Shown here: piece by piece, positions 48,351-60,655 of the stretch
Numbering within the stretch: the stretch's first letter is position 1
How the letters are laid out: each line of letters starts with the position of its first letter
NCBI GenBank assembly: GCA_963971305.1
Contig: OZ020307.1
Span: 48,667,702 to 48,731,701 of the forward strand
DNA from: Arcuatula senhousia
Taxonomy: Eukaryota > Mollusca > Bivalvia > Mytilida > Mytilidae
Length of the DNA: 64,000 nt
Direction of reading: 5' to 3'
Program-made: the position numbers and the translations under genes
The notes under the pieces: model-generated
What the model was told of the DNA's origin: nothing
What the model saw: only the letters and a program-made list of their open reading frames with translations
The model's database searches: none

Positions 48351-49957
48351 AACTGTTTTACTATCCGATCTGCGCGTCACGCTAATTCACAAAATTAGCT
48401 TGAACAATTTGAACTACTTTTTAAATGGGTGATCCACATTTGGTCTAATTGGCCATACAATTTGGATAAAAAATCGTTTGGGCTAATAGCAGTCAACGTT
48501 TAGGCTTAAGATCAATTGAAAAATATACAGATAAATACGAATAAAAAAACAATAATGTAATGTAATGTTAAATTAAATTTTTAATATTTTTTCATTTCCT
48601 GGCATTAGCATTTTCACTAAACAAATTAAACTTCCTGTTGACAAACGCTAAATTTCTCATCCAGAACTTTTGTTCTTTTTTGCTATAATAGGCCACAATG
48701 TAAGTTATTTTATGCATATTTACTATTTGTTAGTTAATCTCGATTGATTTATAAAGTCCTATCTTTCAAACTCACAAATAAATAGTATTTTTCGGGGAAA
48801 TGTTCAAAACTTAGGGTTCACCTACATTTTATTTTGAAATCCCGATCTCGGACCCAAATGTTCGGAACATATATTTGTATATATTATGATTAATATGTTT
48901 ACATCTTGTAATGCTCATATGTAGATATTTTTTCTTATTGTGTATTTTCATTTGATAAGAGATGTGTTTTTCTAGCTCATGAATTTCATGAAGTTTATAC
49001 ATTTAAATAATTTTTGAGTACTAAATGAGCTAATTCTTTAAACCGACTTTATCATGTTTAATAAAGTGTTTATTATGTTGTACGTACTGTATGTATGCAT
49101 TCTTTTTGATTTTGTGACAAGGGTAACATTATTTTTATTTTTATTTTTTATAGCTTTTCACCACATGTAACGTTCACAGTTAAAGACAATATGCAACATT
49201 GGATCATATGCACATCTCAGTCTTTAGATCATATGTACATCCTCACAAATGGTATACATCACACACATGACTCTTTGTTCGTGTATACGATGACTATTAT
49301 TTCTGTAATAAAGGATATAAACTATCTGTGAACTGGTTAGCTGTTTGCAATTTAACACAATACATCCTAGAGGCAGAACAAATAAGATATAAAATTCTGT
49401 ATACTTTTCAGTTGTTGTTATTTTACAGAAAGAATAAAATTGTCCCTGCGATAGGATAGTTTTTCGTATAATCCCTTTGTAAATGTGGGATAAATTTTGA
49501 CTTGAACATCATTCGTGGTTGGTCATTTTGAGCTTTTGATTGTGAGGCTGTGCAATTCATAGAATACAAGATGAATTAACGGATTAACGAGGAATAAAAT
49601 GGTATACATAAGTATTTTTTTACTTTCAAGTTCTTGATGTATTGCTCAATTTTTTTTTGGAGGGGGTCAAGATTGAAAAAAAATCACCTTAATGAATATA
49701 AAGACTGTGATAGAAATATACCTGTCTATGTAAATATCTTATTAGCCCAAACGTCGAGTGCTATTAGCCAGAATGAGAATTGTTTTTTTTTTTTTCTAAA
49801 CCTTTAGCCCAAATGTAATGCGCCCTTTTAAATCGATATGAAAATGTTGAGTTGTCAGAAAATGTAAGATTTAACATGGTTTTCTTGCAAATTAACTGTT
49901 ATATCTATCTGTTTAATATCTGTTTCAGATCTTAGTGTAAACTCTTCTTTTTTCCTG
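48351..49957. other. Upstream region of gene 3
   Basis: No coding feature. The last 60 bases before the gene 3 ATG (for example AGTGTAAACTC) are conserved upstream of copy 4, so they may carry promoter or 5' UTR sequence. No clear TATA box can be singled out in AT-rich DNA. Confidence 0.4.
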
Positions 49958-50015
49958 ATGACGGTATCAAGATTACTAATGTTGTTGCTGGTGAACCTTA
50001 ATAAAGAAGTTTCGG
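49958..50015 (+). CDS. Gene 3 exon 1: signal peptide
   Basis: ATG at 49958 reads MTVSRLLMLLLVNLNKEVS; donor GTAATT at 50016, phase 1. An internal ATG eight codons in (49979) aligns with the only start of copy 4. The leader is short but has a clear LLMLLLV core. Confidence 0.78.
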
Positions 50016-53000
50016 GTAATTGAACGATTTTATAGCAACCAGACAAGTTTTCAATATTGAGCTGACATTATAAACAGCTTTTTAACTCAATAATAATTAA
50101 AATGTACATGTACCATTGTCTGACCATAGATGACGTACATGCACAATACATTAAGTGGTGATTTATAAACAACATATCATGAACATTATTTTTTTGGTCA
50201 TTACATGTTGTTTTATTTTACTCATGGGACAGTACAGATTGTTATGACCATCAGGGCAAACCTAAATGAATACTAATTACATGAACCATAAAATATATCA
50301 ATGTAAAATGTATGCATAGCTAATTTACATAATGATGCCTTTCCTGAATGTTTGACTAGTGTTAATCCTGCTGTAAATAAGTTAAAAGTGGATATACATA
50401 AAATCAATTTTAACAAAATAGAGGATTTCTAAAAATGACAACTTTCTGCAGTACAAATTAAATGGTGTACCCAACAAAGATAATTAACAGTAACGTTACT
50501 TTAACGAGCGAAAAACTCAATTACTCCAAACAAATCATACAATTAATGATATTGAAAGGTACGTTTTGTAAAATCAATCTGATTAAAATCAGAAATATCA
50601 TTATTTTCCTAATGTCGCTGTATGGTAGATCTAAATAGGTTGTTTGATTTTGTCATTATTTACAAGAATGTTCCGTTATGTATATTTGTTTTGCTCTGCA
50701 TATTTTTATTGTGTTTAAAAGTTGTAGTCAGTAGTTTGTTTTAAGCATTAATTGCCAATATAAAAAATGTACAAAATTAAAATAAAGAACATTCAAAGTA
50801 CAAAATGGAATATCAACGAAAAATGTGAGTATGATTAGACATGAATATTTTGTCAATTCAGTCTAAAAATCTCATTAAAAAAATACATGGTTTGTCATTC
50901 CTTGCGAAATGAGATAAAATTATAAAGATTCAATTTTATAGAAAAATAAGTGATAAGATAATGGTTTCTTCTACTGACAAAAAAGAATTTACCAAACTGT
51001 ACATATATGTTGAATATAGAACAGTTGCTTGTTAAGATTATTTCCTCATATTTAAAGTTTGTTCTGTTTACAAGACCCACATTGACAAATTACAAGTCAG
51101 ATAAGTATTAGAATTGTCAACAAAATTATATTTGTTCTTTGTTTTTCTTGTAAATGATATGTTTTAATCAACTTCACTTAACATTCCTTGACTTGTTCCT
51201 AAACATTTTTTTCGACTTTGTGTCCGTATATTTGCAATTGGCGTGGATTTTGAAAAAAAAAATCCTCAAATTCACATCATTACCATTGCTACCAGAAAAT
51301 GATATAGTTCAAATGTTTATTAAAGTAGGCTGGTTGGTAAGATTAAAGCTTTCATATATATCTTCTTCTTCTTCCATATACGGAGGTAACTCAGTGTTGA
51401 GCGTTATACTCCAGCGTTACATATGATGGAAAGGTTTGTCAATTATCTGTGAACAAATAGTTTAAAATGAACAAGATAATGAATACAAAACACGAAACGA
51501 ATTTTACTTCGAATTTGGGTGAAATCGTAAAATTGGGAACAAAAAATACCCATTACAATAAGTACGTTTACAATGCATATCTTAATACGAGTTTTTTTGT
51601 AAAGCAAAGTTTAATGTATGTGATTTAAATATATTTTTTTACCAAACGTGGTTTTGTTTTTACAAGGTACAAATATTGCACTAGGGAAGACTACCCGACA
51701 ATCTACAACTCTGGATCTTGAAGGAAAAGGTCCAGAAATGGCAGTCGATGGTGACACGACAACATGGAGAGGTGGTCAATATATTTGTACTAATACGAAA
51801 AACGAACATCAGCCTTGGTGGGTTGTCGACCTTGGGGAAACCTACAATATCACGCAAGTGATCATACATAACAGAAAAGATGATGGTAGGTGTACTTATA
51901 ATCAATTTAAATAGAATACAAACCACTCCAAGTGTAACCAGGAGTTACATTTTCAACATTTTTTGTATAGTTTTTCCTTACATTTTTGTTTTGTTGTTTG
52001 ACCTAACATAAGTGATTTTCCTTTTCGTTTTTCGTTTTTAAAAAAAATTATGAATACAGTTAACATATATGGATACATACATATAAAACATTTTCCTTTT
52101 CGTTATTCATTTTCCTTTTCGTTTTTCATTTTCCTATTAAAAATAAAAAAATCGAAAAAAAAAATTGAAAAAAAATTGAAAAGGAAAATGAATAACGAAA
52201 AGGAAAATGGGTTATTTCCCTATTCATATTCCCCCCAAGAAAAATAATTCCAAAAAAATAATTTGGAAAAAAAAATTGAAAACGAAAATGAATGACGGAA
52301 AGGAAAATGGGCCTTTTTCCTATTCAAAATCGAAAAGGAAAATGAAAATCGAAAAGGAAAATGAATAACGTAAAGGAAAATGGTTTATATATGTATGTAT
52401 GTATCCATATAAGTTAACTGTATTCATATAAATTTTGAAAAACGAAAAACGAAAAGGAAAATCACTTGTGTTAGGTTTGTTTAAGCGTTTCGAATAATTT
52501 TATCAACGAACCGCACGGTCAGAATGTTATTCCGAATAAACTGCTGACGTAATCTTATTATTTGTCTGAAATGACATCACGATTATCGAGTACAATTCGT
52601 ATTTACTACATGAATAGACAACATATAATTAAAACAAAGATAAGAAATATTCTATAACTCGATTCGTAAATTGCTTGGATTGAATAGTTATAAAATATTC
52701 GAATGACCTAGTTGTGTAAATAAAGGCAATAAAAAATTACCGAACTCGGATGATCAATCTCAAAGTCCAAAAGAAAAGACAAAACATGGAAGAAACACCG
52801 GAATAGTTAAACTAGGTTTTATGGCGCTTTAAACCTCGATCTAAAAAATATCAGTAATATTATATTTGTTTCCTTTGATCCATTTTTTTTATTTTTACGT
52901 TCTACTGATATTCTGTCGTACGGAACCGCTATAATTTTGTCGCGGAATCGTCAAACTTAAATTGTCGAAATCCAGGAATCCAAAGCTTAAATATGGCCAG

Positions 53001-54489
53001 TACCGGTGTCGCGAAAAAGGTCTCAACCCCATCAACAATGATGATGCCAAATGATACCGTTTTCTGTCGTATTACATAATGTCAATTACCATAGCATACC
53101 ATACTTGAGTTCACTTTCGTTACGAGTGGAGTTCGCAGGGTTTGTTGATATCAGTGATGTTTGTGTTACCGTGTTTCACATGTTACTGGTATTTGCCCCG
53201 TTCTCGTTGGTGTTTACTGGGTATGTGTCTGCCCTTTCGGAATTTTGACATTCGTATGCCCCATTGGTACCTCTGCTTCTTACCTTTAAGAAAATAAATC
53301 ATAGTTTCTATTTAATTTACATCTAATCAAAACCAATAACATTCTGTACCTTACATGTATATATATTTTTTATAAAGCAACAGCTTCGTCGTGGTTGAAA
53401 AACTATGATATCGATGTGTTTACTCAACCACCATGCTTCTGTGATAAATGGAACGAGTTTATAAGAGGACGTCAATCAAGGTGTCATTTCCAATCATCAA
53501 GCTTGTGGGTTCTTAATAAAAATTGCCAAGAAGAGTCCATTGGACGATTTATTCGGATACGGCTTAGGAACACCGGATATCTTTGTTTGTGTGAAGTAGA
53601 AATCTATGGCAGCTTGACGTCAAATCCGACCGGTAATATTTTTTGCTGTAAATTACGATCAAACACAATTATATTGTCAATTTACAAGTGATATATCAAT
53701 GTTTTGATTATGATGTGATTTGACAAATTAATACTGTAACAGTTTGGAGCTTCAGGTGACATACTTTTTTGCCATTTCGTGTTAAAATGTAAATTAAAAA
53801 AAAAGTATTTTTGCTTGTTACAAGCATGTTTAATTGTGTTTAACTATGCAAGTTTTAGTTTGATATACAGATTTAAAAAGACTATCAGCTTAATAAGGGT
53901 TAAAAGGTGTTTTGAAAATGTATGACTTTAGAAAAAAAATACAAGGGTGTTGTACCTTTAACCAGGTGTATATTTGAATTTTCGATTGTCTTAATTCAAA
54001 TATCATTTAAGTATTTGTTGGCTTTTCTTGTATTGAACAAGGTCGACATCTGGACTTGATGACCTGTGTTTGGCTTTCCTGTTTGAAAGTTATGGGTTTA
54101 AGTTCTTACTCTTTAATATTATTTGTTTACGTTTAATTGTTTTCATACACATGTCACTGACGAGAGGTGACTATACGAAATATGAATTTACGTCAAAACC
54201 TAATGAAGCTTTTTATAATGTTTTGATATTTTGTATTTATATAGTAAGTTCATCGTCAAGAAAAGCATGCGGATTTCCAAGTAAGGAATACACTGGGCAT
54301 GTTGTAAGAACCACCGAGGCTAAAAGCAATGTGGAATGTGTAGACTACTGTCTCCAAACCAAGGGATGCTGTGCAGGTGTATACGAAAAATCGACGACCA
54401 TGTGTTATTTGAAGGGAAAAATGAACACAGACGAAAATACTTCACATTCATTTTCGGACAATGGTACCAAAATATCTTGGCTAGTTTGA
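49958..54489 (+). CDS. Gene 3: secreted F-type lectin with PAN/apple domain
   Basis: Complete four-exon gene: 49958-50015, 51667-51885, 53384-53632, 54245-54489, joined 771 nt, 256 aa. Residues 1-19 are the signal peptide, about 21-170 the FTP lectin domain, and about 183-256 the PAN/apple domain. Introns are GT-AG and phase 1; the gene is the most compact copy at 4.5 kb. Exons 3 and 4 are closest to gene 2. In the fucose motif the His is Asn62 and the second Arg is Trp96, while Arg89 and Asp91 remain, so ligand binding is likely altered or lost. Its 5' region is shared with copy 4 by segmental duplication. Possible poly(A) signal at 54919. Confidence 0.88.
51667..51885 (+). CDS. Gene 3 exon 2: N-terminal half of FTP lectin domain
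   Basis: Acceptor TTTTTACAAG and donor GTAGGT at 51886. Encodes residues 20-92: NIALGKTTRQSTTL, AVDGDTTTWRGGQY, CTNT (ligand His replaced by Asn62), WWVVDLGETYNI. Residues Arg89-Lys-Asp91 are at the end. Confidence 0.9.
52001..52476. mobile_element. Fold-back element in gene 3 intron 2
   Basis: Two arms of about 200-230 bases pair: ACCTAACATAAGTGATTTTC at the left and its complement GAAAATCACTTGTGTTAGGT at the right. Further paired blocks include GTTAACATATATGGATACAT with ATGTATCCATATAAGTTAAC. The centre is permuted AACGAAAAGGAAAATG words. TTGTTT flanks both sides, a possible target duplication. The RNA would form a very long hairpin. Confidence 0.85.
52736..52850. repeat. Partial diverged copy of the 178-bp repeat
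   Basis: TACCGAACTCGGATGATCAATCT-like start and AAACTAGGTTTTATGGCGC near the end match the 30600 and 38064 copies, with a deletion in the middle. Confidence 0.6.
53095..53285 (+). repeat. Retroelement tail, 5'-truncated
   Basis: Runs from TTGAGTTCACTTTCGTTACG to the end block CATTCGTATGCCCCATTGG and CTCTGCTTC, directly upstream of gene 3 exon 3. Confidence 0.75.
53384..53632 (+). CDS. Gene 3 exon 3: C-terminal half of FTP lectin domain
   Basis: Acceptor CAACAG at 53378-53383 and donor GTAATA at 53633. Encodes residues 93-176: SSWLKNYDIDVFTQ, CFCDKW, RGRQSRCHFQSSS, EESIGRFIRIRLR, CLCEVEIYG. Trp96 replaces the second ligand Arg. A second AG six bases upstream (53376-53377) would add Ala-Thr in frame. 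Confidence 0.9.
54245..54489 (+). CDS. Gene 3 exon 4: PAN/apple domain and stop
   Basis: Acceptor TTTATATAG; encodes residues 177-256. It opens SSSSRKACGFPSKEYTGHV; the Cys set ECVDYC, GCCAGVYEK and CYLKGK is complete; it ends SWLV and TGA. A frame starting further upstream at 54070 is intron read-through. Confidence 0.9.
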
Positions 54490-57266
54490 ACATTTTACAA
54501 AAAAGTGTCACTGCCTGTAAAAGTTGTAACTTAAATATTTTGCCACTGAGTTGTTTAAAAAAACACATCATCCCCGATCCCTTAAGGTGTGATATCTGTA
54601 ATTACCTAATGTCCAATAAGCTTGCACCTTTTTGGGGAATAATCGGGTACGAATTGGCACTATTGAGCTCTTATATTGAAATGTTTGAAAAAAATGTTAA
54701 AAGCATATCCAAGTATAGTTGTTCTTAAAAAGTATATTAATTTGAGTATGATTTTTGAATTTATATTTTTTAGATGACAGGGCAAGGTCCTGAATTCGGT
54801 GTAAAATTATGATTGTTGTAAACAAGGCCATTTGCAATTAAGAGAAATGCCACTTGGCATAATTCATTGTTTATGCATTTCTATTCTACTAAAACAGAGT
54901 ATGAAAGATTTTTATTCTAATAAAGGAAATGACAAAATAACCTACCTTTGAGGAGATGAATTTCAATATTCAAGATTAAAGACAAAACAAGATATTTATA
55001 CTAGAAGAATGGAAGATCGCAATGGTCCTGACTTGGAAAGATAATATATATAATTTTGGTCAAGTATAAATGTCTATGTGAACATAATTATTTAAATCAT
55101 ATTTATACCTGAAACACTTTATGCATAACAATGCTTATGCTTCTGTTTGCATTTTGTTTTTGTTTTTAGATGAATACTCAAGATTTTGATTTAAACAAAG
55201 CCTATTAAAGAAATTAAAAGTTATTGGGTCAACAAATTTTGCTGACTCAGCATATCAAGTTTTGTTTCGAAAGATTTTTGAAAGACCTTTAAATGGGAAT
55301 CTCTCTTAAGATTTATATCTTTAATTTTGTTCGTATAATGACATTTACATTGTAAACTTTGTTTTTAAATTAAAACGCACCAGTTTATTTTTAAATTATT
55401 TTCTTTGGCAATACAGTTTGCGAAAATACTGTAAATAAAAACATAGATTTCGCGATCCCAATCATAGTCAAATAATAATTCTGAAAAAAAATCTAAAGTT
55501 ATCAATTGCATTATATGACTGAATTTAATTGTAGAAAGTAAAATAAACTAGTGCTTTTAGTGTTTTAAGCATTCTTTTTGATAAACAAGAGGCCACGGGT
55601 GACAGTTTTGCTATGAAAATGCACCCATTTTACATAACAAAGCTCTTACTTTATAATACTGTTATAAAGCATACCGTGTGCTCTTTTATGCAGTGATATT
55701 TATATATTGTTATTTAACCATTGTGTCATACACGAACTTATTTTCGCTTCCTATTTTTATAAGCAAACGAAAGTATTGATATCCTAGTCCACATTCCTCA
55801 GTTTGATACAGTGATATTGTCGAGACGAAATGCATAAGTCATTTCTTTAGAGGAAACAGCGATTTAGTGTGTAGAGTCTATGTTATTGAAAGAAACAAGT
55901 ACCATCTATATTTTATGTGTTTTACAAAATTCGTTTCAAACATGAAGAGTTCTAGCTTCTAAAATGTATAAAAAGTTTATAATCAGTTTTTTCTGTATTT
56001 AACTGGGATTTACGGCTGACCAGATAAAGAACAAAATATGCCTTGACAGTTATTTTCTAAATGAACACTTTGCAATTGTTCCCTAATTAAGATTTTTCAG
56101 TGAAAACAAAATGTAGAAATTTGCAGCTGAAAACGTTTTAAGGATTCTGTTGTGATATTGAAAGTTGGAATACATATGTACTGTCATTCATCGAGGGGAA
56201 TGACAAACATTCAACAAGATGAAAATAATTTTGCCTTTCCTAAACCAACACATTTGTACTTGATAAAAGTGAAATAGAAATGTTTCTTGTTGCAGTTGTT
56301 ATTCATATCATGTTTTTTGAGTTTTAGTATTTTTGCAAATAAATCTTATCGATTGTCTGTAATTTGTTGTAATTTTTCCGTTATTTCTTTTTTTCTTGTA
56401 GATCCATCTCATCCTTCATATTTCATTGGGTCATTTTTTTAGTATTTCTCATATTTTTTGTCCATCATTGTTTGGTCATTTTCTACATTTAACACAAAAA
56501 CCTTGTCATTTATTGTACAATGCAGTCGTTCATTTTTTTTTCGGTTTTTGACCTTCAATTGTCCTGATGCAAACATTGCTGATGAGAGATTACTCCTTGA
56601 ACTTTGCATGTGCCAAAATTGATTTCTTAGTTAAAGCATCCACTTTTGGGGGATTCTAGAGTGAACTCAGGTACCAAAAGAGAAACATTCAAAACAGACT
56701 AAACCATTTCAGTTGACAAAAACAGTAACACGAAAATAAACAACAACAAAAAAAGAAAACAAAAATGTTCAGCTTTATACCTGAAGCTTGTAATTAATGT
56801 TTTGTTCCTGTTAGTTTGTAGCATAGGCTATTTAACGTATATTCAATTATCCTACATAAAAACTCATGATTTTTCTAGACTAAAGTAATAATATATTACA
56901 TAGATTGGTAGAAATCAGGGTATTTTGTCTAAATTTATGCATTATCATGTAGGTTCTGGTAATGATTCTAATGTATTTTATTTTTAATCTAAGGCCAGTA
57001 GCGACCACATTAAAGGGTGCTGGTTGTCAAACATTTCTTTTGTTTTAATTAGTGCTTGCTTATGTAGTTTTAAATGATATGATAAAGGGCAAAATTAATC
57101 ATTTACATAATTTATGCATAGTATTTACAAAAAAACAGACAAAAAACGAATCAAATCTTCTGGATTAAGACAATAAATTCCAGAAAAGAAACACTAACAT
57201 TCAAATGAAGACAGTTTTTAAAGTACTTATCATAGTTATTCAGTTGTATCCTTAGAAATCGGCCAA
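54490..57266. other. Region downstream of gene 3, no supported gene
   Basis: A possible poly(A) signal AATAAA at 54919 is 430 nt past the stop. GGAAGATCGCAATGGTCCTG at 55013 is a scrap of the 178-bp repeat. The block AATGCAGTCGTTCATTTTTT (56519) recurs at 57735. No exon was found. Confidence 0.5.
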
Positions 57267-57604
57267 TAGACGATCTCCCAAAAGTGCCATTCCGGAACGA
57301 TCCGGATGTTATAATAGGGGTCACGAGAGGTCAATTGGGGTAAAATGGCGGTTTTTAGAAGAGAGTACAGGGGCTGAATTATTCTATCAATCTATTAAAT
57401 GTGTTTTCTAATGGAAAACAATCAAACATGAAACGAATATATTTGTTTCACTCGGAGGGTCCTTTCAAACCAATCCTTTTACACTTAGATAATGAAATTT
57501 AAAAAATCTTTTTACCAGCAAATGACGTCGGCAACCAGTTATCCAGTAATTTTAGGTAAGATTTCGACAATTACCAAAAAAAATCGAAATTGGAAGATCG
57601 TCTA
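57267..57604. mobile_element. MITE with TAGACGATCT termini, 0.34 kb
   Basis: Left TAGACGATCTCCCAA and right (reverse complement) TAGACGATCTTCCAA form a 15-base inverted repeat with one mismatch. TA at both outer ends fits a TA target. No coding frame. Confidence 0.65.
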
Positions 57605-59061
57605 TGTACTCCATCTGGTAAGTTGCGTTCAGTTACCACAGGCTAAGTAATTGATTGTCGTTCACGAGTAAATTTTAATGAACAGCTCTTTAATCATTTT
57701 TGATTAACATTAAAAACTTGCCATTTATTGTAAAATGCAGTCGTTCAATTTTTTTTCGGTTTTTGACCTTCCAATGTCCTTATTCAAACACTGCTGATAA
57801 ATGTATCAATATCTTTAAATTGGTGAATGAGGAATAATTTACAACTTTGTTGTTCAACTTTTTGTCACCTACATTTTAATAACGGATAAACAAAATATTC
57901 ATTAACACTTTGGTTACAAAAATACGTTCAACATAGTGACAAAGAACAACTCTGGATAATTAATTGTGTATTTTAAAATGTAAAAAAAAACTATTAGCAA
58001 TTGAAGAAAGCTAGAAAAATGTGCTTTTCTTTGAAAATTCCAAAATCAAATCCTTGATTTTTAATGATTGAGTTTGATTTTTGGGTATCTATTTGTTCTT
58101 GATGCACCAACAAGTCAGATGATGTTGTTTTTAAAAGCACTACAACTATTGAAAATTTTCGAAAAAAAAGATATTTGTTTCGACTATTTAATTTAACAAC
58201 GTTTCGTGTAACTCAATTACATAATTTGCAAGCTTACCGATATCAAAAAATCGTGCTCAATATGAAAATTTGAATTCTATGATAAGTAATGCTGAAGATT
58301 AAATCAACAATCATATATTTTTTTTATTTACAAGGAATGCATCTTTAAAGGCGATAACTTAAACTGTTTAAACCGTTGTTGTCTTTGAAACCTTTGGGTC
58401 GATTAACATTCCTGATGGACCAGTAGTCCTTCAGGACAATCACAAGCGTGGCAGTGAGCTCGAGGCAGACTTTAATAAAATGATTGATTTTTTACCAGAA
58501 TTTCTGATTGTCTTCAATAATATTGTTCAAAACAATCTTGTTTGAACATGTTTGATTCAGTACTTCTTATTTTATTTGTTTTTTTATCGACCAATGATAT
58601 TCCGCTTGTTTTTTTATGATTTTATAATTAGTTCGTCGTGACTTAAGTATCTTTGGCCAATGCCACTTAAGATGTTTAACCAGTTTGATAAATAATAGCT
58701 GTAAACACACCCAAAAGTAGGCGAAGGAACAATAGTTTCTTTGACAGAGATGTCTCAATTTAGTTGTAAGAATTTACAGCGATTGACGTGTTTATTTAGT
58801 GTATCCAGAGAAAACCTTCCTTATATATAAAATCGTCTGGTGACCTATGATATTAAAATACAACTTCAAGTTTGATATGATTCATTTAAAATTTACGCAA
58901 AAATATCTATTTTACTACATACTTAATTGTTCAGTTAAACCTTTTCTGCCAATTTATATAGTGCGCATGTTATATTTCGTATCGTTACCCATATTTGTAT
59001 ATACTAGTAGTGACATAGAACATTTAATGAAACATGATTGACTTTAAACTTTTTTTTATAA

Positions 59062-59651
59062 TATACACCTGGAAAAAAGTTAAGCATCCCTGTGATTTTT
59101 TAAAATCATACATTTTCAAAAAACTTTTTAACCATTATTTAACTAATGGTCATTGTAAATCTTTATTGCAAACTAAAATATGCACTGTTAAACACAATTT
59201 GAAATGTTTGTTACAAACAAAAAGACACCTTTTATTTGCATAACGCGACATAGCAAAAAAGATGGCTTTTGTACATAAACATGGTCTTCGAAAAATATGG
59301 CCACCTGAAGCTCAAAACTTTTAATAAATTGTCAAATCGCACTTGAAAATGTAAATCATAATCAAAAGATTGATACAGTATCGTCAAGGAGTCAATTTTG
59401 AGTAGGTCGACCTTTAGCACTAATGACTGCTGGAAGCCTTTGTTTTAAACTGCCATTTTGGTGTCTAATTTCCTGAAGAGTTATCTCCCTCTTTTAAAGA
59501 CGAAAATGTGCTTTTAACCGAAAGCTTATACCCTTAAAGCCGTATATTGAAGATTAAAACTGACCAAAATCATGAAAATTGAAAATTATTTCAAATTATC
59601 GAAAAGCAAAAAAAGTCTAGGTAGGGGTGCTTAACTTTTTCCAGGTGTATA
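59062..59651. mobile_element. Tc1/mariner-like MITE, 0.59 kb
   Basis: Left TATACACCTGGAAAAAAGTT then AAGCATCCC; right GGGGTGCTTAACTTTTTCCAGGTGTATA as its complement. It is present only in duplication unit 2, so it inserted after the duplication or was lost from unit 1. No transposase frame. Confidence 0.85.
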
Positions 59652-60539
59652 GAAACAATAGTTTTAATTACCGTTCATGCATCTCTGCCTCTTAAATGCT
59701 TTAGGACTTATATTTGTTCTAAGTCTTTAGTTTACTTTGTCGATGTCATCGTGGTAATATGGGACATAGTCCGACTAAGAGTAGAATATAGGTCACATGA
59801 AAAGTGTTTAAATGTTGCAAACCGGAAGTAGCATTTTGTAAATAAATCCCAAAACCCCCTGAAGGCCAGCTTTAGCTGTGTTTTCGCATAAGAAACTTAA
59901 AAGAAATGTTTGCCAAAACATAATAATTAAACTTTTAAAATTAAGTTTTCAAACGATTTTGTTTCAAGTTTTGTGCGAAATTAAAACTTTATTCGAAACG
60001 TTGACCAGTGACCTACAAAAACACCATAACAACGGATTCCAATATCATGATAAGGCGACGTGTTTACATGCTGACGGATTAAAACATTACTAAATGACGT
60101 CACCTATAACAACATGAAACCATGTCAACGTAATCAATACATCGGAATGTTTACATACGAACAATAATGCACTATGATCAGAAATAAACCTTGCACTGAT
60201 TTAGCTAATCCCAGCCTATGACAAACACAATTTGAATGGAAAGAAAGGATCATACCTCAGATGCTGAGATGTATCCTTGGAAGTTTTCAATCCTGCGGGA
60301 TATCCTCAAACCTTCATGCCATTAATTTCTGCAAGGTTTCTAAATCGATCTCCTGATGTCAATACTGAGAATTTATTACTGACACCAAAAATATTGAAAA
60401 CCTGGCTGCATGACTGCACTTCATCTTGATTAAAATACTGATATTTTGTTTGTTCTCTACTAAAGCGTTAAATTCTCTGACAGGGCAATGACATCATGAA
60501 AAAGATAATTCACCCCTGCTAAGTGTTGTTCACAAATAT

Positions 60540-60655
60540 TTGGACGGTATTTGCACAAATTATTTCTAAGTTTCCATAATTATTGACCCAAGGTAGTTTG
60601 GGCGGTATTTGCACAAATTATTTCTAAGTTTCCATAATTATTGACCCAAGGTAAT
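60540..60655. repeat. Tandem duplication of a 61-bp unit
   Basis: GGTATTTGCACAAATTATTT through TTATTGACCCAAGGTA appears twice head to tail with almost no difference, so the duplication is recent. Confidence 0.9.

Larger units (their letters stand above)
46400..50015 (+). repeat. Segmental duplication, unit 1 (upstream of gene 3)
   Basis: Collinear with 58100-61844. Matching anchors, in order: GTTTCGACTATT (46550), AATGCTGAAGATTA (46650), TCGATAACCATTCCTAATGG (46786), CACCAGAATTTCCGATTG (46878), the TAAGACTTCAATTTTGTGTA region (47505), GATTTCGGGATAAGGCTATA (47767), and exon 1 of gene 3. Unit-specific insertions account for the length differences. Confidence 0.8.
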
